From: Pezicula radicicola
Taxonomy: Eukaryota; Ascomycota; Leotiomycetes; Helotiales; Dermateaceae
Direction of reading: 5' to 3'
Length of the DNA stretch: 64,000 nt
Assembly: GCA_003008705.1 (NCBI GenBank)
Contig: PDUO01000004.1
Span: 1,674,001 to 1,738,000, forward strand
Part shown: piece by piece, positions 46,313 through 59,043 of the stretch
Numbering within the stretch: position 1 is the stretch's first letter
How the letters are laid out: each line of letters starts with the position of its first letter
The notes under the pieces: model-generated
Seen by the model: the letters and a program-made list of their open reading frames with translations, nothing else
Told to the model about the DNA's origin: nothing
The model's database searches: none
Position numbers and translations under genes: made by a program

Positions 46313-47755
46313 ATGGACATCCAAATACAGGACCTCTCCTCACCTACAGAAGAAATTCTAAAAACCCTATCCCAACACCTCCCCTACTCCTTGCCCCTCT
46401 ACCGACGTCTTCAATTCATGAATCTTCCAGGCGGACACACACCAAACTCACATGTTCTAACCACTCTTTCCCCTTCCCCTTCCCCTTCTTCAAAAGAACA
46501 AGAAGAAAAGGAACAGAAGCCTTTTGCAATAGCCTATCTAGATTTCTCCCGCGGTCCAGAAACAGAAATGTGGTTATATTCCACTCTCGAAAACCCCACT
46601 TTCAACCCAATCACCAATTCCACAGCCACCAACACCACACCAACAACTCAAATCCTAGCCATCATCCACCACGTAAAAGCCCTAGAAACAGAATATAGCA
46701 AAACACAAACACGGTCTACACCAGGAATAATTTGTACAGGATCTGTAAACGAAAAGATTCTTTCTATTTTGCAAGAACAAGGTTTGGTTAAGGAAGCAAC
46801 GGAACCACAGTTTAAATTCTTGTTCAAGAGAGAGGAGTTACCGGTTGGACGGGAATTGATGGAAGGGTTGGAATGGGGGAGGATTAGGGAGAGTGATATT
46901 GAACTTGTTTTATCGAGGACGAAGATTCCTAGGAAAGCGTTAGTTTTTGTTTCTCTTCTTTTACTCTTCTTTTTTTAAAAAAAAATTAAAATTAAAATTA
47001 AAATTTATTGGGATGTTTTTGTATGGATGGGGTTAGAGAGGAATTTTGTAGATTTGAGGCCATGTGGTGGTTTGCGAGAGATGGAATACGATGCAATGAG
47101 TTAAGTGACATTTAACTGACGAATAACTGGTGGTAGGAGAACTGTTAAGTTATTACCTAGTACGGCTATCGTGGAGGCAGGGACGCCCATTGCATGGGCT
47201 TTTCTAGGTGAGTCAACTTAAGAGCGCTCATTGCTTGTCATTGAGGTGATTTCGATATTTCGGCGTCGTGACTTGCATTGTATTTGATTAACTCATTTGA
47301 TCTGAGTAACTCACTCAATTTGAGTAACTCACTTGACTTTGATAACTCCCTTGATCTGGGTAACGAAATCTCAAAAGCTACTCAATCTGTATAACCCAAA
47401 CTAAAAAAGGAATCAACAAACCACAAGAGATACCTCAATAACTAACACAAAAACATCACCAGGACCCGACGGCTCACTAACGAGTCTCCATTGCGAAGTA
47501 AAACCTCCCCGATAACTCCCCCCTCTCTTATGCATATCGACTAAGAACTAAAATTAGGAACAATATCGCGGCAAAGGTCTAGCCAAAGCAGTTGTTGTAA
47601 GGCTCTTTCGTGAAAGTCCCCCAGAATTTGGAAACGATGGCTGGCAACACGCAGATGTTTTAGTAGATAACCTACAAAGTCAAGGCGTTTGTAAGAGTTT
47701 GAAGGGAGTATCTGGTTGGATGATATACTGGTATGTACTAGTGATACTTAGTTGA
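46313..47755 (+). CDS. GNAT-family N-acetyltransferase
   Basis: Acetyl-CoA-dependent transferase. Four exons, 46313-46938, 47137-47207, 47463-47497 and 47558-47755, give about 309 residues. The N-terminus MDIQIQDLSSPTEEILKTL, then HLPYSLPLYRRLQFM resembles fungal proteins related to glycine N-acyltransferase. The GNAT core is assembled across small exons: STAIVEAGTPIAWAFLGPDG, SLTSLHCEEQYRGKGLAKAV, with the acetyl-CoA-binding QYRGKGLAK. The end GWMIYW is normal for the fold. The stop at 47753-47755 follows a GTATGT inside the last exon, so a further short exon is possible. Introns 1 and 2 carry short repeats (listed). Substrate unknown. Confidence 0.82.
46981..47007. repeat. AAAATT microsatellite in intron 1 of the GNAT gene
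   Basis: About four imperfect copies of AAAATT directly after a T7A9 stretch, within the intron 46939-47136. Confidence 0.6.
47280..47367 (+). repeat. 18-bp minisatellite in intron 2 of the GNAT gene
   Basis: About five adjoining copies of an 18-base unit with consensus CTTGATYTGAGTAACTCA; clear unit starts at 47296, 47314, 47332 and 47350, plus a shortened first copy. All lie inside the intron 47208-47462, which is therefore longer (255 bases) than most introns here. Confidence 0.7.
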
Positions 47756-48098
47756 AGGGGTATGTTTGGCTGACACTTTATCAAGGGCTTGGATAGATAT
47801 TAGTGGGATTTGAAGTGCCGGGTCAAAATTTCACATTGCATGGAGTTAAAGGAAAAACCAAGAATAATGACTTCTAGAAGAGTTAAGAGCTGTGTGCTCA
47901 AATGTCTATAAACTCTCACAGAGTTCTCATCGTTATAACCATCTAATTTTACAAGACATATACCTCTCAACGCCACGCTTAGTTATCAAATGACCAAACA
48001 ACGCCGAACCTTTGTAACAAACCCGTTGTAGTAGAATGCCACCAACCGCCAAAGTCATACATTTAAAGAGATGTTCGTTAATACACGCCTCAACCCAA
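47756..48098. other. convergent 3' region GNAT / SNT2
   Basis: About 340 bases between facing stops. The - strand continues open past the Snt2 stop only in other frames. Nothing else seen. Confidence 0.35.
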
Positions 48099-51000
48099 TT
48101 ACGAAAGTAGGTTCCGTAGTGAGGGGCTTGCACTTGCTCCACCATTGATCCTACCATCATGCTGCCGAGCACCGTTGTGCTGCGCATTGGCAAGATCGCG
48201 CCCTTGAACTTGTTGATCTCGGAGAGTTGAAGGACTTCCATGAGGTCCTCCATAATTTGGACGGGTATGCATCGGTGGGTTAGGTTGAGAGAAGGGATGC
48301 TCATTCGCACGTGGTGGTGGTCCGCCATTTGTGAGATGATGCGGTCGGCTAGAAGGGTAAGAGTTAAATATCCCATTGGCTAGATTGATTGCTGTAGTAG
48401 CCATGCCAAGATGAGAAGGTGGTGATATACCAATCCCGTTTGCTGGTGAGTGTATTTGTCCGTTTTGTCGTGGTGACTGTAGGACTGGAGGTGGCTGCCT
48501 CATCTGAGAGTCTCCATTCAGCTGCTGAGCCGGCTGTCCTGTAGTAATAGTATGAGGTGATTGCGGAATATGATGCGGTTGCGATTGCGGTTGCCTAACT
48601 TGGGGTGGGCCATTCAAAGAGTGAGCTTGGGACCCCCCGTGTGGCGACTGCGGAACTTGGTGCTGCTGTCTGCTCTGACCGGGACCAGCTATTGGGTGAG
48701 ATTGGGATCCTGATGCCATATGTGGTGAATGGTTTCCATTTACATAACCCACTTGAGGAATGCCCTGTGAAGCAGGCGATTGGTGATGTGCCCAGTCACT
48801 ATTATATGAGGGATTCACGGGGTATGCTGTGTATGCGACAGGGGGCGCAGGCCATGGGTATTGCGCGGGCGCCTGGGGAGCTGTTGCTTCTGTGGGCGCC
48901 AAGCTCATTGGGGGAGGTGTTGGTGTCGCTTGAGGTCTGGGAGGCTCAGGTGATGGAGCCATGACGGAGGCAGCAGGAGAGGGCTCCAGTCGAACTTTCT
49001 TGATATGACACTTGTGGCACTGAAATCCTGTGGCTTTCGCTGCTGGCAATTGAGTATTTTGTTGCAACGCAGCAGCAGCTAAAGCAACATGGCCGCCGTT
49101 CTCAGTAAGGTCATAGCCGTTTGTCAACGAAGGTCCCTCAGTATGGGGTTCTTTGTCACCATTCATTTCGCTCGGAATGTCAACCGGATCTGCGCTGGCT
49201 GCTTCGACCGCGGCTGGCAGGTACGGATGCCATCTCGGAGTGACATCAATTTCGCATGTAATGCATCTCTTGTCGGCAGTGGGTATGACATCAGACGAGT
49301 TATCGCCGCCTTCCTCTTCCTTTATGACAACATGCGAGATAGAGCCTCTACGCCCAGTAGAATTTCCATTTGCTGTTGCTGTCGTAGAGGCCCGACGATT
49401 CGAACTGGTGGCGTGTGCATTGGGATGGGTAACTTTGGTGGATTGGCTAATCAGTGTCGCTTTGCGAGCGGTTCCAAGCGAGGATAAGTCGGCTTGCTTG
49501 AAGTTTTGGGTGTAGAGTTGTAAGGCGGACAATTTAGTTTCCTCATCAATATCGTGTATGCGATAGACAATGGACTTGGTGGGAAGGTGTTCCTGACACC
49601 AAATTACTGCGGTCATATTACCGACCTCCTTACTAGTCATGTTCATGCTGACTATATTAAATTGGTCATGACGTGACTTCTTTACTGGCGTAATGTCGAA
49701 GCCAAGAATAAAACCCGCTTGGTTGGCACATTCAACGTGTACTGGGGGGTATTTAGTAAGGTTGTGTGAAGTTTTGAGAGGTTGCTTACCTGGAGCTTTG
49801 CAACAATGACAGGAAACACATGCACCAGGTCCTTTCTTTTTGCAGACCTTGCAGATATCATCGTATCTTTGGGGAGGAATAGATGGAATATTTTCCGCGG
49901 GTTCTAACGCTTTAGCTGTACCAAATTTTACTTCTGGTGTGAATACTGCACATGTCACATGGACCCAATTGTTGTTGGCAGTACGCTTCATCGGTTCTCT
50001 TGGATTGGTCGGCTTGTTCGCTTCTTCTTGCTTCTTCTTGAAAAACTCCGCGTCCTTAATCGCCTTTTCATGCTCGACCCGCTCACGTTCGCGATCCTTT
50101 TCTGTTTTCTTCTTATGAGTAGTTTTTATTAGTGGTCCGACAAAGTCTTGTTCGGTGAACTGGACCGGACAGAGGGTACATTTATATTGCTAAAAGACAT
50201 TAGAGTCTGGAATCAGCTTATCCATGGGAGTTTTACTCACCAAAGAAACTTGCGGGTTCCTATCATTAGCGCACATAGCGCAGATCCATTTGCCGTCACT
50301 ACGAACTTCGTCCACAACACCATAACAGGACTTGTGCACACTCATACGACAGTCTTTACAACTGAGAGGCTGGTCGGTAGGATCATCGATGTGGCATATT
50401 GCACATGGAAGAATTCTTGCTTTGGGCGGATCGGGAGTTGGTGGACGAGGTGGAGGTGGAGGGGCAACGGGCTTCTCAACTACTGCCTTCTTCTTCGGGG
50501 CTGGTAAGACCCCAGCATCCGGAATACTGTGGTCAGCGATTTCTCTCTCCGAGGCGCTTTTGAGCCTTTTCTTCGGCGGCTCAGGTCCCTGAGGTGGGTA
50601 GGGGAGGCCTTGTACTGCTATTCCTCCACCAGCAGGCATAGGTGGCATTTCCATTTGAGGCGGTGGAGGCGGTGGGTCATTAGTGACTAGGTTCGCAGCC
50701 GTAAGCTCTTTGAGCAATTCCTCGTCGATTTTGCGCTTCCAAGAGCGGCCACTAGTTTGTGCAACCTTCTTCGATACTTCTTCAACATCTTCCCATTGGA
50801 TTGCATAACGTCGCCATAGTTCTGCACATCTTTTACACAAAGCAACTGTTAATTGAACGCCCTTGTCCTTGCCGGTTGACTTGGCATTTGGATTGTCCAA
50901 TATGGTTGTACCCGCAGCAGTGTTTGGAGCTCGTCGCCATATGCGTGAATGTCTTGTTCCACAAAACTTGCACTGAAAGCCTCGCTTCTTTGCAAAAGCC

Positions 51001-53671
51001 TTGTCATTGTCAAATGAAGAATCATCAAGGTCGTCAGCGACATCGTCCTGAAGTTTTCCTGTGTTATTTGATTCGACCTTTTTGACTTCCTTTTTGCCTT
51101 TGCGGCCGGAATAACTACCCCAAATCTGCTTTCCGCGAGCCGTCTTTTTCCACGTGTAGTAGAGCCGAACAATATTTGCAGAACTAACAGTCTTGACATG
51201 TTTCTTGATATTGTACCATTCTGAGCCGTACTTTGAGACTCCATCTTCGAACTTTTTCATCTCGGCTGGGCTGAGGTCGGGTTCCTTGAATACCTTTTTG
51301 CTTGTTGATGACAGAGCAGCTAAAGCCTTCTCGGAATCGAAGTCATGAGAGTAAAATAGCTCCAGTGCAACATCCAAGAGGTTAGTAGATACGGCAGGTA
51401 GACCCAAAGGTTGTGCTAGAGCTGCAGCTCTTTTCATGTATTCATCGATTGATTTTTCGGGATCCGATTCATCCTGATGATTAAGAGTGCTGGTGTTGGC
51501 GTTGGTATCGGCATCTTGCTCTGATTTGATCGAATCTTCACCAACTTCTGGAAGTTTGAAGAGCAGTTTCGCAGTGTTTCTAGGATCGTCATTGTCATAG
51601 TCCTCCCCCCGAGGTACGTAGCCAGGTGGCTCATCCATCACCCATTTCGGGCGTTGCTCCCGGGCGAGTTTGTCCGCTGCCAGTGCGTTGATGGTCTCTT
51701 CCGTCAATTTCGAGCCTTTCTTATGACTACCACCCTTGACATATTTCTTCTTGATTTCAACCGGTTTGACATACTCAACAGGTCGTCCAGGCCATGCCGG
51801 TACATTGGCTTGATGGCGTGGCCCTAGACGCGAACCAGCTCTGGGATATATCCTATCGTCGTAATCAAGAGCATCCTCAACTTTACAATGGATACCTAGA
51901 TACCGCCAGAGCCACATACTAGCCTGGTGTATCTGCTCGGCGGTTCCTGGATGCACCGGAAAATCCTCGTCGCTTGATTTATTGGGTGTTGTTCGTCCCG
52001 TGTCTACGCCATCTCCCAGCGTCCCGGTAAATTCTTCATCGTCGTCATTGAGTTCTTCATCCTCACCATCTATGACCATACCATTGATGTTGGGTGTATT
52101 CCGAGCCTCTAGCTTCTTCTCTTGAGCTCTACCACAAGGACCACAAGCCCAAGCAAAACCACGAGACGGCTTCTTCTGCAACGGCGGACTTACGCAACTC
52201 ATATGATAAGTGTTACGGCATACTGCACAGTCAACCGAGTCGTTACTTGAGACGTGTTAGCAGTTTACAAAGGACCATTTTTCTTCTGGAAACAAACCTT
52301 GCGCAGTACCCACTACATCTCTTACAAGACTTCACAGCACCGGTCAACTCTTTGCCACGACCTGGCTCTACTAAGATGTACTTCCAACGCTCGTCGAGAA
52401 CCCGCTTTACCCTTTCGGGAACATTGATGACCTGACTCGTAGGTATAATGTCGTACGTCTTTTGGATGTAACGATCAAAGAGCTTTTCAAACCAGAAGGT
52501 ATCAGGGGTCCTTCTGACCGTTTCTAAAACGTCAAATTCACTCCGGTGGAGGATGTGGCATTTTCCCCGGAGCGAAGGGAGAGGACAGATATCTGAGTGC
52601 ATGGATGCAAATACTTGACGAGTATCAGGGACCCTTTTCATAATGTCTTTTGGCCGATAATACCAGTTGAGCCGTAAAGCTTCAATTGGTTGCGTGGGGT
52701 CATTTTTCACATGGAGAAATTCCATGATTCGACCTAAGTAGTATGGTTCTCCAGGAGGCTCGCATACAAGATATACATGGTCTACTGTATGTTAGCATTT
52801 TCAGGTCCATTGAAAAGGCTGACAGATTCAGGTCGAGTTGTAACTTACCGTTGACCTCGAGAACTGTGCCATCGTCCGCCACCAGCTTCTTATTTTGCAA
52901 ACGTGCTCCACATGTATCGAATGTGAGCATATTGCTTTCTCGAAAGTGCCGGCAGATCACAATATTGTTTGACCCTTTGGCCACAGGCTGTGCAACAGGC
53001 ACATTCTGCGGCGCATTTTGTATAGGAGGTTGGCTTGCGTTCGCTGTGGTTTGAGCGCCTGCTTTTCGCTTTTTCGATGGTTGGCTAGTGCCTGTGGCAA
53101 CGGGTTTTGCTGAAAAGGTGGACGTGCCAGGAATCGGTTCTTTAGAATGGCTTCGTATTGAGCCTTGCTGTTCTGACTGCTCTGCTACAGCCGGCTTTCT
53201 AGAATTGCTTGCATGTCTAGCCAAGTCTGTAGTCGTGGTAGAATCGTGCGACTGGGGAGCCGGCTTCCGCCCATTCTTAGCTTTCGCACCTACTACCATG
53301 TCAAAATCTACCTCGAGCTCCTTGTCCTCTGCATAATTTGGTCGGGCCCCCCCATTTCTGTGACGTGATCGAGTGCCATAGGTAACAGGAACATCCAACC
53401 CAGCACTGTCGGCATCCTTCGAGGATCTATTTGATGATGTAGACGTGGAGGCCGTCATGGGTTGCGACTCTGCACCGCGTACCATTGCGACATTCGCATC
53501 TGCTGGTTTGTTTGAATCTACAACTCCTGGACTGGGTGAGCCTTTGTTCGCGGATTCGACGTGTGCTTGCTGTTCGGGTGCGACAATCGTCTCGCTGGCT
53601 TGGCCATTTTCATGCGGCGTGGACTGCCGTGAGGCCACAGCGCTAGATTGAACAGAAGGACCCTTCGCCAT
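48099..53671 (-). CDS. SNT2: chromatin regulator Snt2 (BAH, PHD, SANT, extended PHD)
   Basis: Large nuclear protein that reads chromatin and, in yeasts, partners histone-modifying enzymes. Five exons, 53671-52849, 52784-52298, 52245-50241, 50189-49790 and 49741-48099, give about 1785 residues. Domains in order: disordered N-terminus; BAH about 258-420 (VDHVYLVCEPPGEPYYLGRI); PHD1 about 425-480 (CKRCSGYCA then CAVCRNTYHMSC); SANT about 762-815 (FEDGVSKYGSEWYNIKKHV); GATA-like finger about 855-920 (CKFCGTRHSRIWRRAP ... CKRCAELWRRYA); PHD2 about 1045-1100 (CAICHIDDPTDQPLSCKDC); then the extended PHD (YKCTLCPVQF, NNNWVHVTCAVFTPEV, GACVSCHCCKAP then VHVECANQAGF). The last intron (48 bases) was chosen because it removes a lysine/proline insert from a conserved Cys/His knuckle. 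The C-terminal 400 residues are Pro/Gln/His-rich. A second split GATA-like motif lies in between. Confidence 0.95.
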
Positions 53672-55245
53672 GTTTGATCCGTAGGCAAAAAGTCCGCACA
53701 GGGTGGTTTAGCTGTGAATTCAAGAGAAATGGAAGCGCTTCTCGCCAGAACGGAGGTGCGAGAAGCGCTGTAGTACGAGGCTATCGAACGATGGATGCAA
53801 GGCTTCAACCCATCAGAGAGCGAAAGAATGACGGTCCAAGAGGTGTGTAGTGAATACGAATTTGAATTTGGAAGATTGGGTGAGAGTGTTGTCGTGGTAT
53901 GGCGGACGAAGCTTGATTGAGAGGTGCAAGACCGCCGCCGTCAAATAGACTGAGCCCAAATTTTGGATCGAAGAGACGAGGCTACGGCGAACACGCTGGA
54001 TCACGTTCAATCTTGGACAACCCCACGCCAGTATTGGTTTCAACGGAATATGCGTGGGAGACTGGTCCTCCAAAGAAAAAGAGAAGGAGCAACGGGTGTT
54101 CGGTGGGTATATGAAGAGATTCTGTCTAGTAGGTGTTTCGGTAAATGAGAAGTTCGCTGAACGGGGAATCGAGGTCATCAAGAGGGACAAGCAGGCGTCG
54201 ACAAGGGGGCTAAGACAAATAGGTATGGCCCACCACCTCACTAACGTCTGCGTAAAAAACCAAAACAACACCGTTTCTTCCGTGGCCCAACTCTCATTAA
54301 ACCTGAGCTGCCGCAAGATGTTCTAATGCTACTATGTCTCTCTGTCTTTTGATATTTTCCCCTCCATACACCCAACTCCTTGCGTTCCTGAATGAGAAAT
54401 GTGCTGCACATGCACGACCCTGGATTGAGTGTCTATCACCGTCATACCTCGTGCAGGATCATGGCATATTGCAGACCAAGTCCTTTAATGCGATGGTATA
54501 TATACGAGAATTAGGTATGTTTTTATATATCAAAAGGCCAATGTCCAAATGGGAGATGTGTATGTAAAGGGTCATCCTATAGTAGGCACGGAGTAAGGTA
54601 GGTATGAAGGGCGATGTGTGGTAGTTACCGCTCCACTAGGCACCGGCTGTCAAAGGCGAGCGAGCGGAGGAGAGTACCGACGGTGCGGACTCTCCAAGGA
54701 GAAAAAGGACCACCAACCAAAGCCACATACAATATATGCGCTTGGGGTCTGACTTTGGGATACGGAGAGAGAGACGTATATATGTGTCTGCATCTATGTA
54801 GAGATGAAAGAGACAGCTTCTCACATTCTATGAGCAGATGGATATAATTCTCACGAGGATGACTTCGTCCTTTGACCTTTTGCGCAGTATGGCAGCATTG
54901 TGGGGGGTTGATGTTGATGACTAGGTCTTTGCTTGGCTTTCAGTGGTGAAGGGCGACACCGAGAAGCAGCGTGCAGACGCTAGACAGGGATCTCATCGCG
55001 GGCTACTTGATCTAGCCCCTGTAGCCGCAACTCACTCACGACGTCTGCACAGCTTCCTAGACCTAGTATACAACTCACGTTCATCTTTTTCATCGCCCAA
55101 CAGAGCTGCTTTTCATTCCTTTTTACTTTGCAGCCTCTCGCATGTGTCGCATTCACACTATGCTTTGTCTCCCACTTTGACTTTGATTGGAGACAGCACC
55201 CAGCGCTCTAAGCCTCTTACAGTCGACAGATAAACTCGCCGTCAC
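53672..55245. promoter_or_regulatory. divergent region SNT2 / HELQ
   Basis: About 1.57 kb between divergent starts. Open frames are short and overlap on both strands without motifs. The stretch 55080-55245 is TC-rich and probably the helicase leader. No further element recognised. Confidence 0.4.
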
Positions 55246-58200
55246 ATGGCTACCAACAAAACCTCTGGCGTATATCACCACACAACCGTGGAGGCTGCAA
55301 GATCAGCTTATGCCACGACCTCCATTGCTGGCAGTAAGCGAACTCATAATAATGAGCTGAAACAAAAGGACACGCCTTTGCAAGTGCTTGGAGAGGTCAC
55401 TAATAAAAGAGACTTCATACGTCCTTCCCTCAAAATCAACCACCCTGAGGGGCTCAAGGCAAGTGAAATTCATCATGTCGCCTCGTATACCCAGAGCAGG
55501 ACCGAGTACTCGCAGAGAAGAAATCTCGCCTTGACACCAACACCAGCTGCGGATCCCCGCCTCAGCTTAGCGCATCCTGACTATGGCTTACCAGCAGAGC
55601 TCGTCAAAAACTTCATGACTATGGGCATCTCCTCAATTTACCCCTGGCAGTCGAAGTGTCTTCTGAACGACCCTAAGATTCTCAACGGGGAGAAGAATCT
55701 TGTATACAGTGCGCCTACGGGAGGTGGCAAGTCGCTCGTTGCCGATGTCTTGATGCTGAAGAATGTTATCGAAAACCCCGAGAAGAAAGCATTGCTGGTT
55801 CTTCCGTACGTGGCCCTAGTCCAAGAAAAGCTGCGGTGGTTAAGGCGTGCAGTAGAAGGCGTCAAGAAAAATCGTGACAATTCTTCGGCCGAGCAACGAC
55901 CTTCTTTATGGCGTCTACGTGGAGACGAGGAATCTATCCGAGTAGTTGGCTTTTTCGGCGGAAGTAAGTCGAAGGCTACATGGGCAGATATGGACATTGC
56001 CGTTTGCACGATCGAGAAGGTGTGTCGAACATCAAGGTAATGATGCGTATCTTCTAACCCAAGCAGGCAAACTCTCTCGTAAATGCCGCCATCGAGGATG
56101 GCACGGCGGGAAGCATAGGTGTTGTTGTGATAGATGAGCTTCACATGATTGATGATGACCATCGTATGTAATTGCTTTCAACAAAAAGATATTTTTGTTG
56201 TTCAGCAAGAAGATTGTCCTAACTTTGTGCAGGTGGGTATATTCTAGAATTAATGGGGACTAAGCTTCTTAGTCTAGAGCAGGAAACACAGATAATCGGA
56301 ATGAGTGCCACACTACAGGTAAGTCGGGGAGTTGATTTCGTTCTAAGCAAAGTTAGGAGAACTCCGAGCGCTTCTTCGATTAGTTTCATGATTCAAGATT
56401 GCATTGTCAAGTTGGTCAGTCATGAAAGAAGGTAGGTATATAGAGCACTGCTGCACGCAAATCTGTCATCAGAGAGCCACGAGCAAGGTGTCATTGCTCA
56501 TACTACCCATGTTTATTTGATTAGGAATTGGTCGCCTTTAACCAGTTTCTATTGCCAGGGGGAAATGACTGACATCACATAGAATACTCCCGTATTAGCA
56601 GCATGGTTGAACAACGGTAGGCGTTACGAATCTCGATATAAGCCCATTCCTGTTGAGGAACATCTAGTATTCGAAAATGCTATCTATCCAGCCGCGAGTG
56701 CGAGCAGTTTTTACAGGACTGCTACACAGCTAAACGACACTCAAGGGAACGCCCAAAGTCAAAAAATATACGGCACGCAGCCAATGCCCGAACCAAGCAG
56801 ACTCATTCAAAGTTCAGAGCACAAAGAGCTGAAAAATCCTGTACTCAACTCAGTTGTATCTCTAGCAAACGAGACTGCGAGAGCTGGATATGGTGCTCTT
56901 GTATTTTGCAGCAGTCGCATAGGGTGTGAAACAGACGCCCTTCTCATAAGCCAGGTCCTCCCTCGTCCCGAAGAAGTCGATACCTTGATCATGGAGAGGC
57001 GCTATGACCTTTTGCATGAATTGCGCAGCTTAAGCACAGGACTTGATCAAGTACTGGAGAAAACTATCCCATTTGGTGTCGCATTTCACCGTAGGTACCT
57101 TATTTTAATTGCTACACAACTAATCTAAGCTAAATTTTACCTCTATAGATGCTGGCCTTACCACCGAAGAGCGGGATATCATTGCTACGGCTTATGATAC
57201 AGGTGTAGTCAAGGTCATTGTGGCAACATGCAGTCTTGCCGCAGGCATAAATTTGCCAGCAAGGAGAGTTATTCTGCATGGTGCTAGAATAGGCCCGGAA
57301 CTAGTGGGACCAGCTATGCTGTATGTACCTTTTATCACTCCATGCCAGCATTTTCACTGACAATTACCCAAGGCGTCAAATGAAAGGAAGAGCTGGGCGC
57401 AAGGGCAAAGATGAAGTTGGCGAAACATACCTCTGCTGCCAAAAGAGTGACTTGGAGGCTGTTAGCGAACTCATGCAAGCTGATCTGCCAAACATAGAAA
57501 GCTGTCTTCTGCCAGCAAAACGGGGCATTAAAAGGTACAGTATTAAAGCCATCATAATTTTGAAGATACGAATTTTTTGGAAGACCTTCCAATAGAGAAT
57601 GCATTTTGAGCTGATCATCTCTATAGAGCACTATTAGAAGTTGTAGCTACAAAGCTAGCCAGCAGTGACGAGTCAGTTGATGAGTATGTCAAGAAAACCC
57701 TCCTGTATCACTCAATCGACCGTGATGAGCTTGCAGAAATGGTGAAGTCAACACTGCAGGAGCTGAAAACCGATGGACTCATTGCTTATGATAGCGAAGA
57801 CACATTCAAAGCTACTCTATTGGGCGAGGCAATCACAGCATCATCCTTGACACCAGAGGATGGGCTCTTCGTTGACAGAGAGCTCCGAAAAGCCCTACAG
57901 GCGTTTGTAATGGATGGAGAGATGCACATTCTCTATAACTTTACGCCAATACAGTCAGTACAAACCAAAGTTGACTGGCAAATTTTCCGCAAGGAAATGG
58001 ACGTCCTAGATGAGAGTAGTTTGAGGGTTATGAGTTTCGTGGGTATCAAGCCGTCAGTTGTGAACAAGATGTAGGTTTTCCCATCAAAATCCGAGTATTA
58101 TACTGAATATTCTAGGGCACAAGGCGGCTCAATGAAAGAATCTACTCCGGCAGAAGAAGAAATTGCGCGCATCTACAAACGCTTCTACACAGCCCTTCAG

Positions 58201-59043
58201 CTTCGAGATCTCTGCAATGAAATGCCCATCCACGCCGTAGCCCGCAAATACGATCTACCGCGGGGAAGTATTCAGAACCTCGCACAGACGTGCCATGGTT
58301 TTGCTGCCGGGATGATCAAATTCTGCGAGCGGATGGGTTGGGGTGCACTAGTTGCAGTTCTCGACCACTATTCCGACAGACTGAAAGCCGGTATGTCCAA
58401 TGCTGTCAATGTCTCAACTCGAATAATCAAAACTAACAATTACCTCCACAGGCGCAAAGGCAGACCTTCTCGCCCTAGCAGAAATCACCTACATTAAAAG
58501 CCGCACAGCTCGGATCTTCTGGGAAAACGGATTTAAAACAGTAGGACAAGTCGCAGCTGCAGATGCCAAGGAACTCCTTCCTATCCTCCTCCTCGTATGC
58601 CACCTAAGTTTTATCCTTCAATCCACACCCTCTTCTCTCCCAAGTGCTTTTGTTAAACTTTCTTTTTATTCTTTCTCCTTCCCGATCCTAGATCTCTCGG
58701 AAAGTATTTCTAATATATTATTGTGATGACGTAGGCACAACCAAGAAAACCAAGACTCGATGCCGAGGATGAGAAGAAATATCATCAGAAACTTTTGTTG
58801 AAAGCTGAAATCATATCGAAATCGGCTACTCGTATCTGGGGTATGTTCACTTTTCTCCTTTCTCCCCCCTCCTAAATTCTCGAAATTTCTGGCACGGGGA
58901 AAGGAGCGGGAGAAGGGGCAGCTTTTACTGATTCGATCCCATTCGATTCTTTCATGGATCCAAGAATACCTGATCGCTAACTTTATTTGATGCGTATTGT
59001 AGAACGCATGATGCAGCATGAAATTTTGATGGAGGAAGAATGA
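55246..59043 (+). CDS. HELQ: HELQ/POLQ-type superfamily 2 DNA helicase
   Basis: Ski2-like 3'-5' helicase related to Hel308/HELQ and the helicase half of polymerase theta, acting in replication-coupled repair. Eleven exons: 55246-56019, 56067-56163, 56233-56318, 56583-57090, 57149-57320, 57373-57534, 57627-58070, 58116-58390, 58452-58594, 58735-58840 and 59003-59043; 935 residues. Motifs: Q-like YPWQSKCL, Walker A SAPTGGGKSLVADVL (~residue 155), DEAH-type VVIDELHMIDDDH (~280), IIGMSATLQ (~312), FHHAGLTTEERDIIATAYDT, TCSLAAGINLPARRVI, and QMKGRAGRKG (~550). A winged-helix and ratchet region follows, then a helix-hairpin-helix-like TARIFWENGFKTVGQVAAAD. No polymerase domain follows, so HELQ-like rather than full POLQ. 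Intron 3 is 264 bases, the longest of the gene. Confidence 0.93.

Noticed and set aside
46481..46500. CCCCTT repeat as a regulatory minisatellite
   Set aside because: It lies in coding sequence and simply encodes Ser-Pro repeats of the GNAT protein.
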